A stretch of 12,501 nt of DNA from an uncultured Prevotella sp. (GTDB lineage: Bacteria; Bacteroidota; Bacteroidia; Bacteroidales; Bacteroidaceae): assembly GCA_900546575.1 (NCBI GenBank), contig URDM01000081.1, positions 1 to 12,501 of the forward strand, read 5' to 3'. Both the position numbers and the translations under genes were made by a program. The notes beneath the pieces were generated by a model. The model saw only the letters and a program-made list of their open reading frames with translations. It made no database searches and was not told the origin of the DNA. Below, one piece after another: positions 4,948 through 12,501 of the stretch (its first letter is position 1; the number at the start of each line of letters is the position of its first letter).

Positions 4948-6561
4948 TTACTTCTTTCTTTCCTTATAGGCTACGTCTACGATGTTGCCAAGATCCTTAT
5001 ATTCCTTGTGCAACTTTATTTCACCCATGAGATCGGGCACGTCATACATGCGCAATATTCCCGACTTTGAAGGCTCTACATTATCGGCTGTGGTTGCCAC
5101 AACAAGCCTGTAGTTGCGTGCACGTTCCCAATCCGCGTATTGTTCCCAAGCCACAAACGGGTTGAACTTCATCACCTTTATTGTCTCTCCCGGGAACGAC
5201 AGTACCTCGCGTGCAGGAGTGTCGGGATGTCCCATGTCAAACTGATATATCTTGTTGCCGCTGGCATAGAACACGTAAGGATAGAGATGGTGGCAAGCGA
5301 ACAATGTGGCGTTCGCAAGTCCTTCGCCCTTTATCTCTCCATAATAGTCTTGGTTGTTATACTCTGTATACGTGCCCTGCTCCCACCAGTTTTCGGGTTC
5401 GGAGAATAAAGCGTGTAGCTGCATCCCGTAGAAGTAGAATTGTCGGGTGGCAGGATCCTTCAGTATGGCATATACCTCGCCCGACTTGCAAGACTCCATC
5501 CACACCATGTCTCTTCCCGTTTGGGCAGAAAAGAGCTGCGGGCCTACAAACTGCATTACCGATGGATAGTTGGAATTGTTGCGGATGCTCAGGAACTGCT
5601 TGTTCGTCTCGTCGTAGAGCACGGCAGGAATGTGTCCGTAGGAATTGTCAGAATAGTTGACATTGTAGCTTGTTCCGATGAATGGAGCAGCCTTGAATTC
5701 TTCCTTGCCGTTGATTTTGTTGATCTTGAACTCGAAATATCCGTTGTCGATAGAGTTGTCCAAAGTGTAGACATCATGGTTGTTGTCAACGATCACCCAA
5801 AGGTCAGGCAATGCATACTGCGACAAGATAGCATTCTCCACCAGTATCTTATCAGGGGAAGCTCCAAATCGCCATTTCAGGTTGTTGTCCTCGCCAGCGT
5901 GCAGATCTTTAACGTCAAGATTATACGTTCCCTTGTCAGTAACAAGCAGAGTCGGAGTCTGTCGTACACTATAGTTGTAAATAAGCTTCTTGGGCACTCC
6001 TGGGTTAAACTCGGCTTCCTGCCAGATGTTGTGCGCAATGAGGTCGTTATCATCGTCCACGTTGAATATAATGTCCATACGAGGCTTGTCGTTCTCGTTA
6101 CACAGCACCAGCCATCCCTCGCTGGTCATCGACTTCACCTGAAGTGAGAACGAGCGTATTGTGGTTAGCGAATTCTTCTTGTCCTTCACCTTAAAGAAGC
6201 ATGAATAGAGTCCGGGGTCGAGCGTCACGAGAATATCGAGTTTTCTCTCGCGCGAGACTACGGTCTTGTCCAGGTCGGGAATTTGGTCGAAGTCGGTACC
6301 AAAAGGAAGAAACTTCCATTCGTACTCATAGTCAGACTCGTTGTTCTGACCCATAGACGATTCTATTTCCGGGTCGATGACCAGTCGGTCGACAAAAGCC
6401 ACCTTATTAAATCTGACGTTTTCATCCAGTCCGTTGATGGTTAGTTCGTTAATGTCATGATAGTTGTAATTTCCCTCATCATCACAACACGAAGCGACAG
6501 CCATGCCCATGAACAGCGCAAGGGCTGCAGTATATAGATATCGTGAAATCTTCATAATCAT
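4948..6561 (-). CDS. PKD-like family surface lipoprotein
   Basis: A lipoprotein signal ends in AVAS-Cys25 (Cys25-Cys26-Asp-Asp-Glu), so a mature lipid-anchored protein is expected. An acidic start so close to the cysteine resembles the surface-export signal of Bacteroidota lipoproteins. The N-terminal part after NYNYHDINEL (about residues 30-145) resembles the PKD-like domain of SusC/D-associated lipoproteins, with a -DYEYEWKFLP- strand typical of Ig-like folds. The remaining about 390 residues are rich in Asn, Tyr and Trp and may form a propeller-like beta domain (inference). It follows the DUF4843 gene by 16 bases. Together they form the usual satellite pair of this SusC/D subtype and are likely ligand-binding surface proteins. 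Start: ATG at 6561; ATG at 6555 (MKISRYLY) is an alternative. Confidence 0.85.
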   Translation of the reverse strand: MIMKISRYLYTAALALFMGMAVASCCDDEGNYNYHDINELTINGLDENVRFNKVAFVDRLVIDPEIESSMGQNNESDYEYEWKFLPFGTDFDQIPDLDKTVVSRERKLDILVTLDPGLYSCFFKVKDKKNSLTTIRSFSLQVKSMTSEGWLVLCNENDKPRMDIIFNVDDDNDLIAHNIWQEAEFNPGVPKKLIYNYSVRQTPTLLVTDKGTYNLDVKDLHAGEDNNLKWRFGASPDKILVENAILSQYALPDLWVIVDNNHDVYTLDNSIDNGYFEFKINKINGKEEFKAAPFIGTSYNVNYSDNSYGHIPAVLYDETNKQFLSIRNNSNYPSVMQFVGPQLFSAQTGRDMVWMESCKSGEVYAILKDPATRQFYFYGMQLHALFSEPENWWEQGTYTEYNNQDYYGEIKGEGLANATLFACHHLYPYVFYASGNKIYQFDMGHPDTPAREVLSFPGETIKVMKFNPFVAWEQYADWERARNYRLVVATTADNVEPSKSGILRMYDVPDLMGEIKLHKEYKDLGNIVDVAYKERKK

Positions 6562-6577
6562 ATCATTTTAAATGTGT

Positions 6578-7354
6578 TTAACCTTGTGAAGCCTCGCCCA
6601 TTGTCATCGGCTCGCCATCTTCGTCGAGCGTCGGATGCTCATTCAGCCATTGTTGCATGTACTTGCCGGCAAACTTAAGATAGCCTGCCGAGAGTCCCTG
6701 TGTGGTATCCTTAAGCCATTCTGTACGGCTTATCTTCAGCACATCGCATATCAATATGCTCTTCTTTGCCGACCATTTGCCAAAGTATTGGTCGCCATAG
6801 ATGCCCCACCATGCAGGCATAGGGAATTCCTCGTCCATTACGATTACACGCTGATAGTCCATCTCACGTGTGATGAGATTGCCCTCGGCATCGAAGTAGC
6901 CGTCGTAACGGGTATAGATAAACTTGAGCTCGTCGTTAGGGATCAGGCTCACCTTGAAGCGCTTTGGTTTCTCGGCAAGATTGGGGTCTCTGAGCAGGGT
7001 GAAGTAAATATAAGCTTCATTCTCGCCAGCCTTGATGACATAATCGGTAGGGAACTTGACGTAGTCCACTCCCTCAACGGCTGCATATTCGTCGCCCTCG
7101 TCGGTAGTTACCGAAATCTGGAAGTGGCGGTCATAGTCCTTTGTGTCGCCTATTAGGTTCACTCTCAACCACCATTCCATCTCCTTGACATCTGAATCCA
7201 GCTGTCCCCAATGCACCACGAGAGTATCGATGTAAGTATTTCTCGTGTCGAAGAAGATGCCACACTCACCTTTATATACGTCAAGATTCTTCTCGCAACT
7301 TGCAAATACCGACAATATCAGTAAGAGCAGAAAAGGTATTATCTTCTTTTTCAT
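6578..7354 (-). CDS. DUF4843 family lipoprotein
   Basis: The 258-residue protein has a lysine-rich start, a hydrophobic core and a lipobox VFAS-Cys20 (then EKNLDVYKG). The mature part shows features I associate with DUF4843: the early GIFFDTRN segment, a middle Calx-beta-like strand pattern (GVDYVKFPTDYVIKAGENEA), and a C-terminal part with EFPMPAWWGIYGDQYFGKWS and a long helix. The gene sits 44 bases behind susD and 16 before the PKD-like gene, which is the usual position for DUF4843 in such operons. It is probably anchored in the outer membrane and helps bind ligand beside the SusC/D complex; the ligand is unknown. Confidence 0.9.
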   Translation of the reverse strand: MKKKIIPFLLLLILSVFASCEKNLDVYKGECGIFFDTRNTYIDTLVVHWGQLDSDVKEMEWWLRVNLIGDTKDYDRHFQISVTTDEGDEYAAVEGVDYVKFPTDYVIKAGENEAYIYFTLLRDPNLAEKPKRFKVSLIPNDELKFIYTRYDGYFDAEGNLITREMDYQRVIVMDEEFPMPAWWGIYGDQYFGKWSAKKSILICDVLKISRTEWLKDTTQGLSAGYLKFAGKYMQQWLNEHPTLDEDGEPMTMGEASQG

Positions 7355-7398
7355 AGCTTTATTTCTTTTGGTTTGTTATGTTTTTTACTGCCTGAGGT

Positions 7399-8817
7399 TT
7401 AGTTGTATTTGGTCTCTCCCTCAGGCAAAGGCATCACGTAGTTGTTGGCAGTAATGCTTCTTGTACCATACTGCGACGTAGCATCCTTGATGCTCTCCTT
7501 GTTGTTTCGCTTATAGTAGAAGAACAGCTGTCCCTCACCCCAGAACTCTCTTATCCATTCGGCATCAATATCTTCCTGATACATTATAGACTTGCTGAGC
7601 AATCCACGATGGTTGCGCAGAATGTTGTATATTCTCAAGCTTTCGTAATAGTCTGTCGAACACTCGGTAGCAATAAGATACGACTCGCTGACCTTGATAA
7701 GAGGAATCATCTGATTGTAGAGCGAATCGGACGACTGGCTCTGATACTTGTTGAAGATAGAGTAAGACGTGCCCGAATTCTCTACAGAGTTCTTGAGCCA
7801 TGCTATATATCTGTAGTCCACCTTCTCGTTGTCGAAGAGATAGTTTACCACGTCGGTACGCGGAGCCAGCAACGTGGTCATCTTCAGGTTGTTGCCGTCG
7901 AAGTTGCCTGCAAAGATAGAATTACGCTCCAGATTTTGGGCTGAGAACATGATCTCGGTAGAGAACACTCGGTCGGGATTGCTGCTGGTTATCCTCATCG
8001 GAGTAATCCATGGAAAAGTCTTCTCGTGTGCCTCGACAACATTCATAGCGTGTTTGAAAGCCTCTGTATCGTTGTGCATGTAGTAATAGGCTCTTGCCAT
8101 GAGTCCCTGCACAGCATAATAGTTGAGTCGCAGATTTCGTGCCTGCCAGAAGTCGTTCTGCGGGTCGCCGCTTACCCCATAGCGCAGAATCGGGTCGGAC
8201 TTGGCAAGAAGCGATTCCGATTCAAGCAGATCGGCCTCAAGTTGCTTCATATAGTCAACGCTCGACAGCTTGGGCGACACATCAAGTGAATAGACCGTAT
8301 AATACGGTATTGACAAGGCCGGCTTGTCGGGGTCGTAAATAGGACCGAAGAGGCGGAATAGGTCAAGATGCAGGAATGCTCTGAGAGCAAGCGCTTCGCC
8401 CTTGATGAGGTTGTAGTCCCTTTCTGAGAGTACGTCACGGTGTTCTTCGCAGTTCTTCAAGAGGCAATTGACATTGGAGATGAGTGCGTACTCCTTACTC
8501 CAGATGTTTGAGATAATCCCTTTGGTCTCTGTGCCGGCATACTTGAAGTTCATATACTCCTTCACCACCTTATTAATATCGGCTACAGCATATCGCTGCG
8601 CAAGCACCTCGACAAATCCGCATGTCATTTCCTTTCCGTATATGCTCGACTGGTTGAGTTCGACGTATATACCGTTAAGTGCTTTCTCAAATCCTGACAC
8701 ACTTGAGAAGTTGTTCTCTTCTGTGATACGGTCGCTCGGCTGTATGTCGAGCCAGTCGGAACATGAAGCCAGAGCCGTGAGGACCGTCAGCATGATAATA
8801 TATATATTCTTACGCAT
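7399..8817 (-). CDS. SusD/RagB family nutrient-binding lipoprotein
   Basis: The lipobox LTALAS-Cys19 is followed by SDWLDIQPSDRITEENNFSS, the classic RagB start. The protein has the TPR-like helical pattern (FEKALNGIYVEL, GEALALRAFLHLDLFRLFG at about 140-160) and a typical end (NNYVMPLPEGETKYN). At 472 residues it is a little shorter than many SusD proteins. It forms the lid on the TonB-dependent channel encoded 12 bases upstream and captures ligand at the cell surface. No carbohydrate-active enzyme genes are near, so the ligand cannot be assigned; peptides, metal chelates or small glycans are all possible. Confidence 0.97.
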   Translation of the reverse strand: MRKNIYIIMLTVLTALASCSDWLDIQPSDRITEENNFSSVSGFEKALNGIYVELNQSSIYGKEMTCGFVEVLAQRYAVADINKVVKEYMNFKYAGTETKGIISNIWSKEYALISNVNCLLKNCEEHRDVLSERDYNLIKGEALALRAFLHLDLFRLFGPIYDPDKPALSIPYYTVYSLDVSPKLSSVDYMKQLEADLLESESLLAKSDPILRYGVSGDPQNDFWQARNLRLNYYAVQGLMARAYYYMHNDTEAFKHAMNVVEAHEKTFPWITPMRITSSNPDRVFSTEIMFSAQNLERNSIFAGNFDGNNLKMTTLLAPRTDVVNYLFDNEKVDYRYIAWLKNSVENSGTSYSIFNKYQSQSSDSLYNQMIPLIKVSESYLIATECSTDYYESLRIYNILRNHRGLLSKSIMYQEDIDAEWIREFWGEGQLFFYYKRNNKESIKDATSQYGTRSITANNYVMPLPEGETKYN

Positions 8818-8829
8818 AGTTGTTACTGA

Positions 8830-11800
8830 TTAAAAGTTGACTGATAAAGACATAGAAACACTTCTTGCAAACGGATAAGAAGTACCGCGCTCCTCCTTGA
8901 TTGACGACCATCGGCAGATGTCGTTCATGTATGCGCTAACCGTCATACCCTGAATGCCGATCTTGTTCATCAGCTGGTAGGGGAACTCGTACGATACTCT
9001 CACCGACTCTATGGTGAGATAGTTGTTCTTCTGTACGAAGCGTGAGGACATCGGAGTATTCTCGGTCAACGAGATACCCTTGAATCGAGCCTTGTCGCCC
9101 GGCTTCTGCCAGCGGTCGTAGAGAGCACGGCGGTCCTGGTTGCGAGCAAGGTCATACGAAGAAATGTTCTCCACCTTATCATAAAGAGTGCTGCTAAAGG
9201 CATCGCCTCCGAGGCTGTAGCGCATGAAGATGCTGCACGAGAATCCCTTCCAGTAGAAAGTATTTCCCCATGTGCCCTCTATGTCAGGGCGTGTATCGCC
9301 CACCTCCACTTCGTCGTCATAACTATAGTCGAAGGTGTACTTGCCGTTCTTTGTGATGAATATCTCACGTCCCGAAGCCGGGTCTATACCTGCCGAACGT
9401 ACGGACCAGAGTGCTGTAGGGCTGCCTCCGTCATAGTAGCGGGTCATGTTCTTGGTAAGGTTCTTCTGGTTGAACTGGTCGAGCTTGTCGCCTACCTTGT
9501 CGTAATAGGCGGTCATGTATCTGAACATAAGGCTCGTGGTCCAATTGATACGCTCCTGAGGCTTATACAGAATAGCATATCGTATGGTGCCGTTTATACC
9601 CTTGTTCACCTGCTTGCCAATGTTTGCCAGACGTGAGGTGGTACCTACTGACATCGGTATGCCTATAGAAGCCAGCAACGGGTCGGTATTCTTGCGATAG
9701 TAGTCGAAGTTGATATGGAAACGGTTCTTGAAGCTAAAGTCGAAACCCACGTTGAAGTCGAGCGTTTTCTGCCATGCAAGGTCGGGGTCGCCAAATCCGC
9801 TGATGAGTACTCCGGTACCGAAATAGTTCTGCATCCAGTTGTTGAACTCGTAAGTAGTGAGCGTATTATACGAACCAAAGTTCTGGTTGCCAGGATTACC
9901 TATTGACGCTCTCAGCTTCAGCATCTGCACTCCACTCAAGAGGTTCTTTACGAATTTCTCATTATGTATGTTCCATCCCAGACCTACTGCCCACGTTGTA
10001 GTGAAGCGCTTGTTGGTGCCGAATACCGACGAACCATCAGTACGTATGTTGGCATCGAGCAGATAGCGGTTGTCGTAAGAGTAGCCGCCATTGAAATAGA
10101 AGCTTACCGAACGCGACTTCGAGTCGTAATAGCCCGGCTTGCCACCTTCGGGATATTTGTTGGCAAAGGCAGGTGTGGTGAAGTTGCCGTCAGGGAATCC
10201 CTGTACGTCAAACGACTTTGAGATGCTCTTTGTCTCCTGGAAAGTGGCTCCCATCACAGCATTTATCTGATGGGCGTTGCCCAGCAGCTGACCGTAAGTC
10301 ACGGTAAAATCGCCATCATAGCTGAGGTTGTCGGTACGATTGTCGCTATACGAACCCTTCTTCAGCTTCTCCACCTGGTCGAACTGGGTGTCCTGAGGCG
10401 AGCGGAACGACTCTCCGTCGCTCGTGCTCTTGCTGATGCCGAAGCGTCCGCGCAACCACAACACCTGCAAGGGCCGGTATTCGAGATTGAAGTTATTGCG
10501 CACGGCAAACGATTCGCCCTTGCTGTAGCTGTTCAGGCGGTCGTTCCACATAGGATTGCCCACATTTACCGAAGCGTCGTAAATGTCCTTTGTATCGGCC
10601 TTATACTCCAGCCATTTCTCCACCTTGCCTCCATCTCCATACTTAGGATAGTAAGGGTTGGCATTGGCATACTCGTAGAATTGCACTACGGGATTGCTGA
10701 ACGAAGTGACGTCAACAGTAAGGTTGTTTGAGAATGTAAGCTTGCCCATACGGTAAAGGATGTTGAGGTTGCCGCTCATCACTTCACGGTCCGACTTCTT
10801 CATCACGCCCTTCACATTGTTGTAGCTCACACCCAGGCTGTAGCGGAACTGCTCGTTACCACCCTCAGCGCTGACATAGTGGCGCTGGTTGAAGCCTGTG
10901 CGAAGAGGCTCCGACATCCAATAGGTATTCACTCCACGAAGCACGTTCTGCAAGAGTCGGTTGTAACGCTTCTCCTGCGCCTCCTGCTGGTCAGCAATAT
11001 TTGAGGTATAGTAGCCCGAGAGGCGCTCGAATTCGAGTTTCTCGGCAGCATTCATAAGATTGTAGTCGGTAAGGTCGGCAAACGAGATGTTATAGTTGCC
11101 GCTATACGACACCTTCAGTTTGCCCATCTGAGGAGCCTTCGTTTCCACAACAATCACACCATTGGCAGCCTTAGAGCCGTAGATAGCGGTAGAGGCGGCA
11201 TCCTTCAAGATGGTGACCGATGCGATACGGTCCATACTGAGGTCCATGATTGTCTGCAGGGTCGTCTCGAAACCATCAAGTATGAACAACGGCTGGTTAG
11301 GGTCTTGTCCGAAGGTCTCCTTCAGTCCGACGATACTTGTCTTGCCACGCACCTCAAGGTCGGGAAGCCGATTTGGATCAGAGCCGAACTCGTTGCTTTC
11401 CAATACATTGAAGGCTGGGTCGAGGGTCTTGAGGCTCTGTATAAGGTTGAGGTTGCCCACATTCTTAAGTTCTTCAGCCTTATACGTCTGCGAAGAACCC
11501 GTGAAGCTCTCTTTCTTACGTGTGTAAAGACCTGTGACAACAACCTCATCAATCAGACTCTTGTCCGTCTTAAGTACAATCTTGTTTTTCTTTCCTATTT
11601 TCAGCTTTGCAATAACAAGAGTTTGCGTCTCCATACCTACACACGATACACGCAGAGTCTTGACAGACGCAGGAAGGTTCTTGATAACGAAATTACCGTT
11701 AATGTCGGTAATGAAAGACTCCTTCGTACCTACTGCCGATACCGAGACACCCATGATAGGATCCCCGTCGTCAGCTGTGACGACCACTCCAGTAATAGTT

Positions 11801-11877
11801 GGCCAAGTGTCTTGTGCCAACGCGGCTTGCATGCACATAAAAAAGGCCGCAAGCAAAAATGTCAGTTTCTTTTTCAT
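8830..11877 (-). CDS. SusC/RagA family TonB-dependent outer-membrane channel
   Basis: The 1015-residue protein has a signal peptide (MKKKLTFLLAAFFMCMQAAL, cleavage near ALA-Q22). A carboxypeptidase-regulatory-like beta domain covers about 27-103 (ITGVVVTADDGDPIMGVSV). A TonB-box region (SLIDEVVVTGLY, 107-118) and a plug domain at about 120-250 follow, with the RagA signature AASTAIYGSKAANGVIVVE. The rest should form a 22-strand barrel, ending in VSMSLSVNF with terminal phenylalanine as required for barrel assembly. It imports a ligand across the outer membrane using TonB energy. The first gene of the operon, it starts at ATG 11877. A frame opening at 11919 adds 14 residues before the Lys-rich signal start and is unlikely. 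No N-terminal STN domain is present, so sigma/anti-sigma signalling through this protein is not indicated. Confidence 0.97.
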   Translation of the reverse strand: MKKKLTFLLAAFFMCMQAALAQDTWPTITGVVVTADDGDPIMGVSVSAVGTKESFITDINGNFVIKNLPASVKTLRVSCVGMETQTLVIAKLKIGKKNKIVLKTDKSLIDEVVVTGLYTRKKESFTGSSQTYKAEELKNVGNLNLIQSLKTLDPAFNVLESNEFGSDPNRLPDLEVRGKTSIVGLKETFGQDPNQPLFILDGFETTLQTIMDLSMDRIASVTILKDAASTAIYGSKAANGVIVVETKAPQMGKLKVSYSGNYNISFADLTDYNLMNAAEKLEFERLSGYYTSNIADQQEAQEKRYNRLLQNVLRGVNTYWMSEPLRTGFNQRHYVSAEGGNEQFRYSLGVSYNNVKGVMKKSDREVMSGNLNILYRMGKLTFSNNLTVDVTSFSNPVVQFYEYANANPYYPKYGDGGKVEKWLEYKADTKDIYDASVNVGNPMWNDRLNSYSKGESFAVRNNFNLEYRPLQVLWLRGRFGISKSTSDGESFRSPQDTQFDQVEKLKKGSYSDNRTDNLSYDGDFTVTYGQLLGNAHQINAVMGATFQETKSISKSFDVQGFPDGNFTTPAFANKYPEGGKPGYYDSKSRSVSFYFNGGYSYDNRYLLDANIRTDGSSVFGTNKRFTTTWAVGLGWNIHNEKFVKNLLSGVQMLKLRASIGNPGNQNFGSYNTLTTYEFNNWMQNYFGTGVLISGFGDPDLAWQKTLDFNVGFDFSFKNRFHINFDYYRKNTDPLLASIGIPMSVGTTSRLANIGKQVNKGINGTIRYAILYKPQERINWTTSLMFRYMTAYYDKVGDKLDQFNQKNLTKNMTRYYDGGSPTALWSVRSAGIDPASGREIFITKNGKYTFDYSYDDEVEVGDTRPDIEGTWGNTFYWKGFSCSIFMRYSLGGDAFSSTLYDKVENISSYDLARNQDRRALYDRWQKPGDKARFKGISLTENTPMSSRFVQKNNYLTIESVRVSYEFPYQLMNKIGIQGMTVSAYMNDICRWSSIKEERGTSYPFARSVSMSLSVNF

Positions 11878-12461
11878 ACAAAAAGATTTAGCGACTACTA
11901 TCCCGTCAGAGCCGAACAATAACTATCTGAATAAAAGAAAAGTCTTATGTGGAGTATTTATGAGGTGAAATAACTATAGCATTTTCATGGCATGAAACCG
12001 TTATATAAATACACAACAGTAAATCTGTCCAAAAGACTAATTCCAATTATTTCAAAGAGCAATATGCTCCCTCATACAGGGTTGTTGATTAATATTTAAA
12101 CCGGTCCCATTGTAAATAGAACACTTTTGAGATTTTAAATGAATTCTGCGTTTTTATTTTTGAAGTTAGGTATGGTTAATACATGTAGATTAGGAGCTAT
12201 CACATCATGGTAATCCGCGTATGCTCCAACGGTCTTGCATGGTTTACATAATTTTCTTTATTTTTTATAAAGTTATAGTATTGCTTCAGAAAATATAACA
12301 TTTGTCAAGTTAAATAAGGTTAATCATGACATTTTTGTAACTCATCCGTCATTTAAGACATGGATTTGGTTGAATGTATTATGCATTACATTATATTAAA
12401 ACAATCTCAATCTCAGTATCTCAGGTAAACGTATCCGCGATGCTAGTATATATACATCAAA
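11878..12461. other. Long gene-free region upstream of the susC operon
   Basis: About 580 AT-rich bases lack a convincing gene. The region must carry the operon promoter, but I find no exact TAnnTTTG on the minus strand; AGTCTTTTG at about 12029-12037, with TTTG about 16 bases further upstream, is a weak candidate. Other small dyads are CTTTAT-N5-ATAAAG (12256-12272), AATGTA-N8-TACATT (12373-12392) and TGTCA...TGACA (12303-12331). GGTTAAT occurs at 12174 and 12319. I see no ECF-sigma or regulator gene in the window. Confidence 0.45.
11983..11997. promoter_or_regulatory. Perfect 7-1-7 palindrome, candidate operator of the susC operon
   Basis: TTTCATG-G-CATGAAA is a perfect dyad with a 1-base centre, 106 bases upstream of the susC start codon. 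It would fit a dimeric regulator site or a small 5'-leader hairpin. Its function is inferred only from symmetry and position. Confidence 0.4.
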
Positions 12462-12501
12462 AAAAATATCGCTCAAGTTTTTATTCTTGAGCGATATTTT
12501 T
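12462..12501. terminator. Strong hairpin terminator at right edge
   Basis: Arms 12462-12477 and 12486-12501 pair perfectly over 16 bases, with GCTCAAG/CTTGAGC at the core, around an 8-base loop. The stem foot has A/T tracts on both sides: T-runs follow the hairpin on the plus strand (continuing to the window edge) and on the minus strand (opposite the A-run at 12459-12466). It can act in both directions. Since the susC operon starts left of it and reads leftward, it most likely ends a minus-strand gene just beyond the window and isolates the operon. Confidence 0.8.

Noticed and set aside
5440..6147. Plus-strand frame of 235 codons
   Set aside because: It is the shadow of the PKD-like lipoprotein gene; no motif in the plus-strand product.
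11878..11919. 14-residue N-terminal extension of SusC
   Set aside because: It precedes a proper Lys-rich signal peptide start (MKKKLTF) and would spoil it.
12199..12300. 33-residue minus-strand frame (MLYFLKQYYNF...) upstream of susC
   Set aside because: AT-rich chance composition with no family resemblance, no convincing promoter or ribosome-binding signal.

Overview
The window looks like a Bacteroidales chromosome, most likely Prevotellaceae (Prevotella/Segatella-like). The reasons are a RagA/RagB (SusC/SusD) pair with its lipoprotein satellites, a UpxY-type capsule antiterminator, a 'smalltalk' micro-protein, TAnnTTTG-type -7 promoter elements, and a dispersed TTAACAC/TTCAACAT-like heptamer repeat. 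The genus is inferred. Every gene I can support lies on the minus strand, so the window reads from right to left.

Right part (12501 to 2667): a strong hairpin terminator at the right edge probably ends a neighbouring minus-strand gene. A gene-free stretch of about 580 bases follows, then a compact six-gene operon. Its order is a SusC/RagA TonB-dependent channel (11877-8830), a SusD/RagB lipoprotein (8817-7399), a DUF4843 lipoprotein (7354-6578), a PKD-like lipoprotein (6561-4948), and two tandem DUF4369/thioredoxin (TlpA-like) proteins (4926-3820 and 3797-2667). Gaps are 12 to 44 bases. No glycoside hydrolase, lyase or sulfatase is present, so this is not a typical polysaccharide utilisation locus. 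It looks like an outer-membrane uptake module for an unknown ligand, coupled to extracytoplasmic thiol-disulfide proteins.

Middle (2666 to 1455): a 35-residue smalltalk micro-protein lies behind a leader with five TGAAAC repeats. A 33-base-arm inverted repeat begins right after its stop codon. Then comes a pyruvate formate-lyase activating enzyme (pflA) with no pflB beside it.

Left part (1454 to 1): a non-coding region holds a perfect 19-bp inverted repeat (888-906 and 1069-1087) around a 162-bp segment. Inside it is one good -7 element, TACTTTTG on the minus strand, pointing to a 5'-partial UpxY/NusG-like antiterminator gene that runs off the left edge. This arrangement matches the invertible, phase-variable promoters in front of Bacteroidales capsular polysaccharide loci, and the present orientation would be ON. 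It is the most interesting feature of the window. The upxY gene (1-686) and the smalltalk gene (2334-2441) were found by translating the sequence directly.
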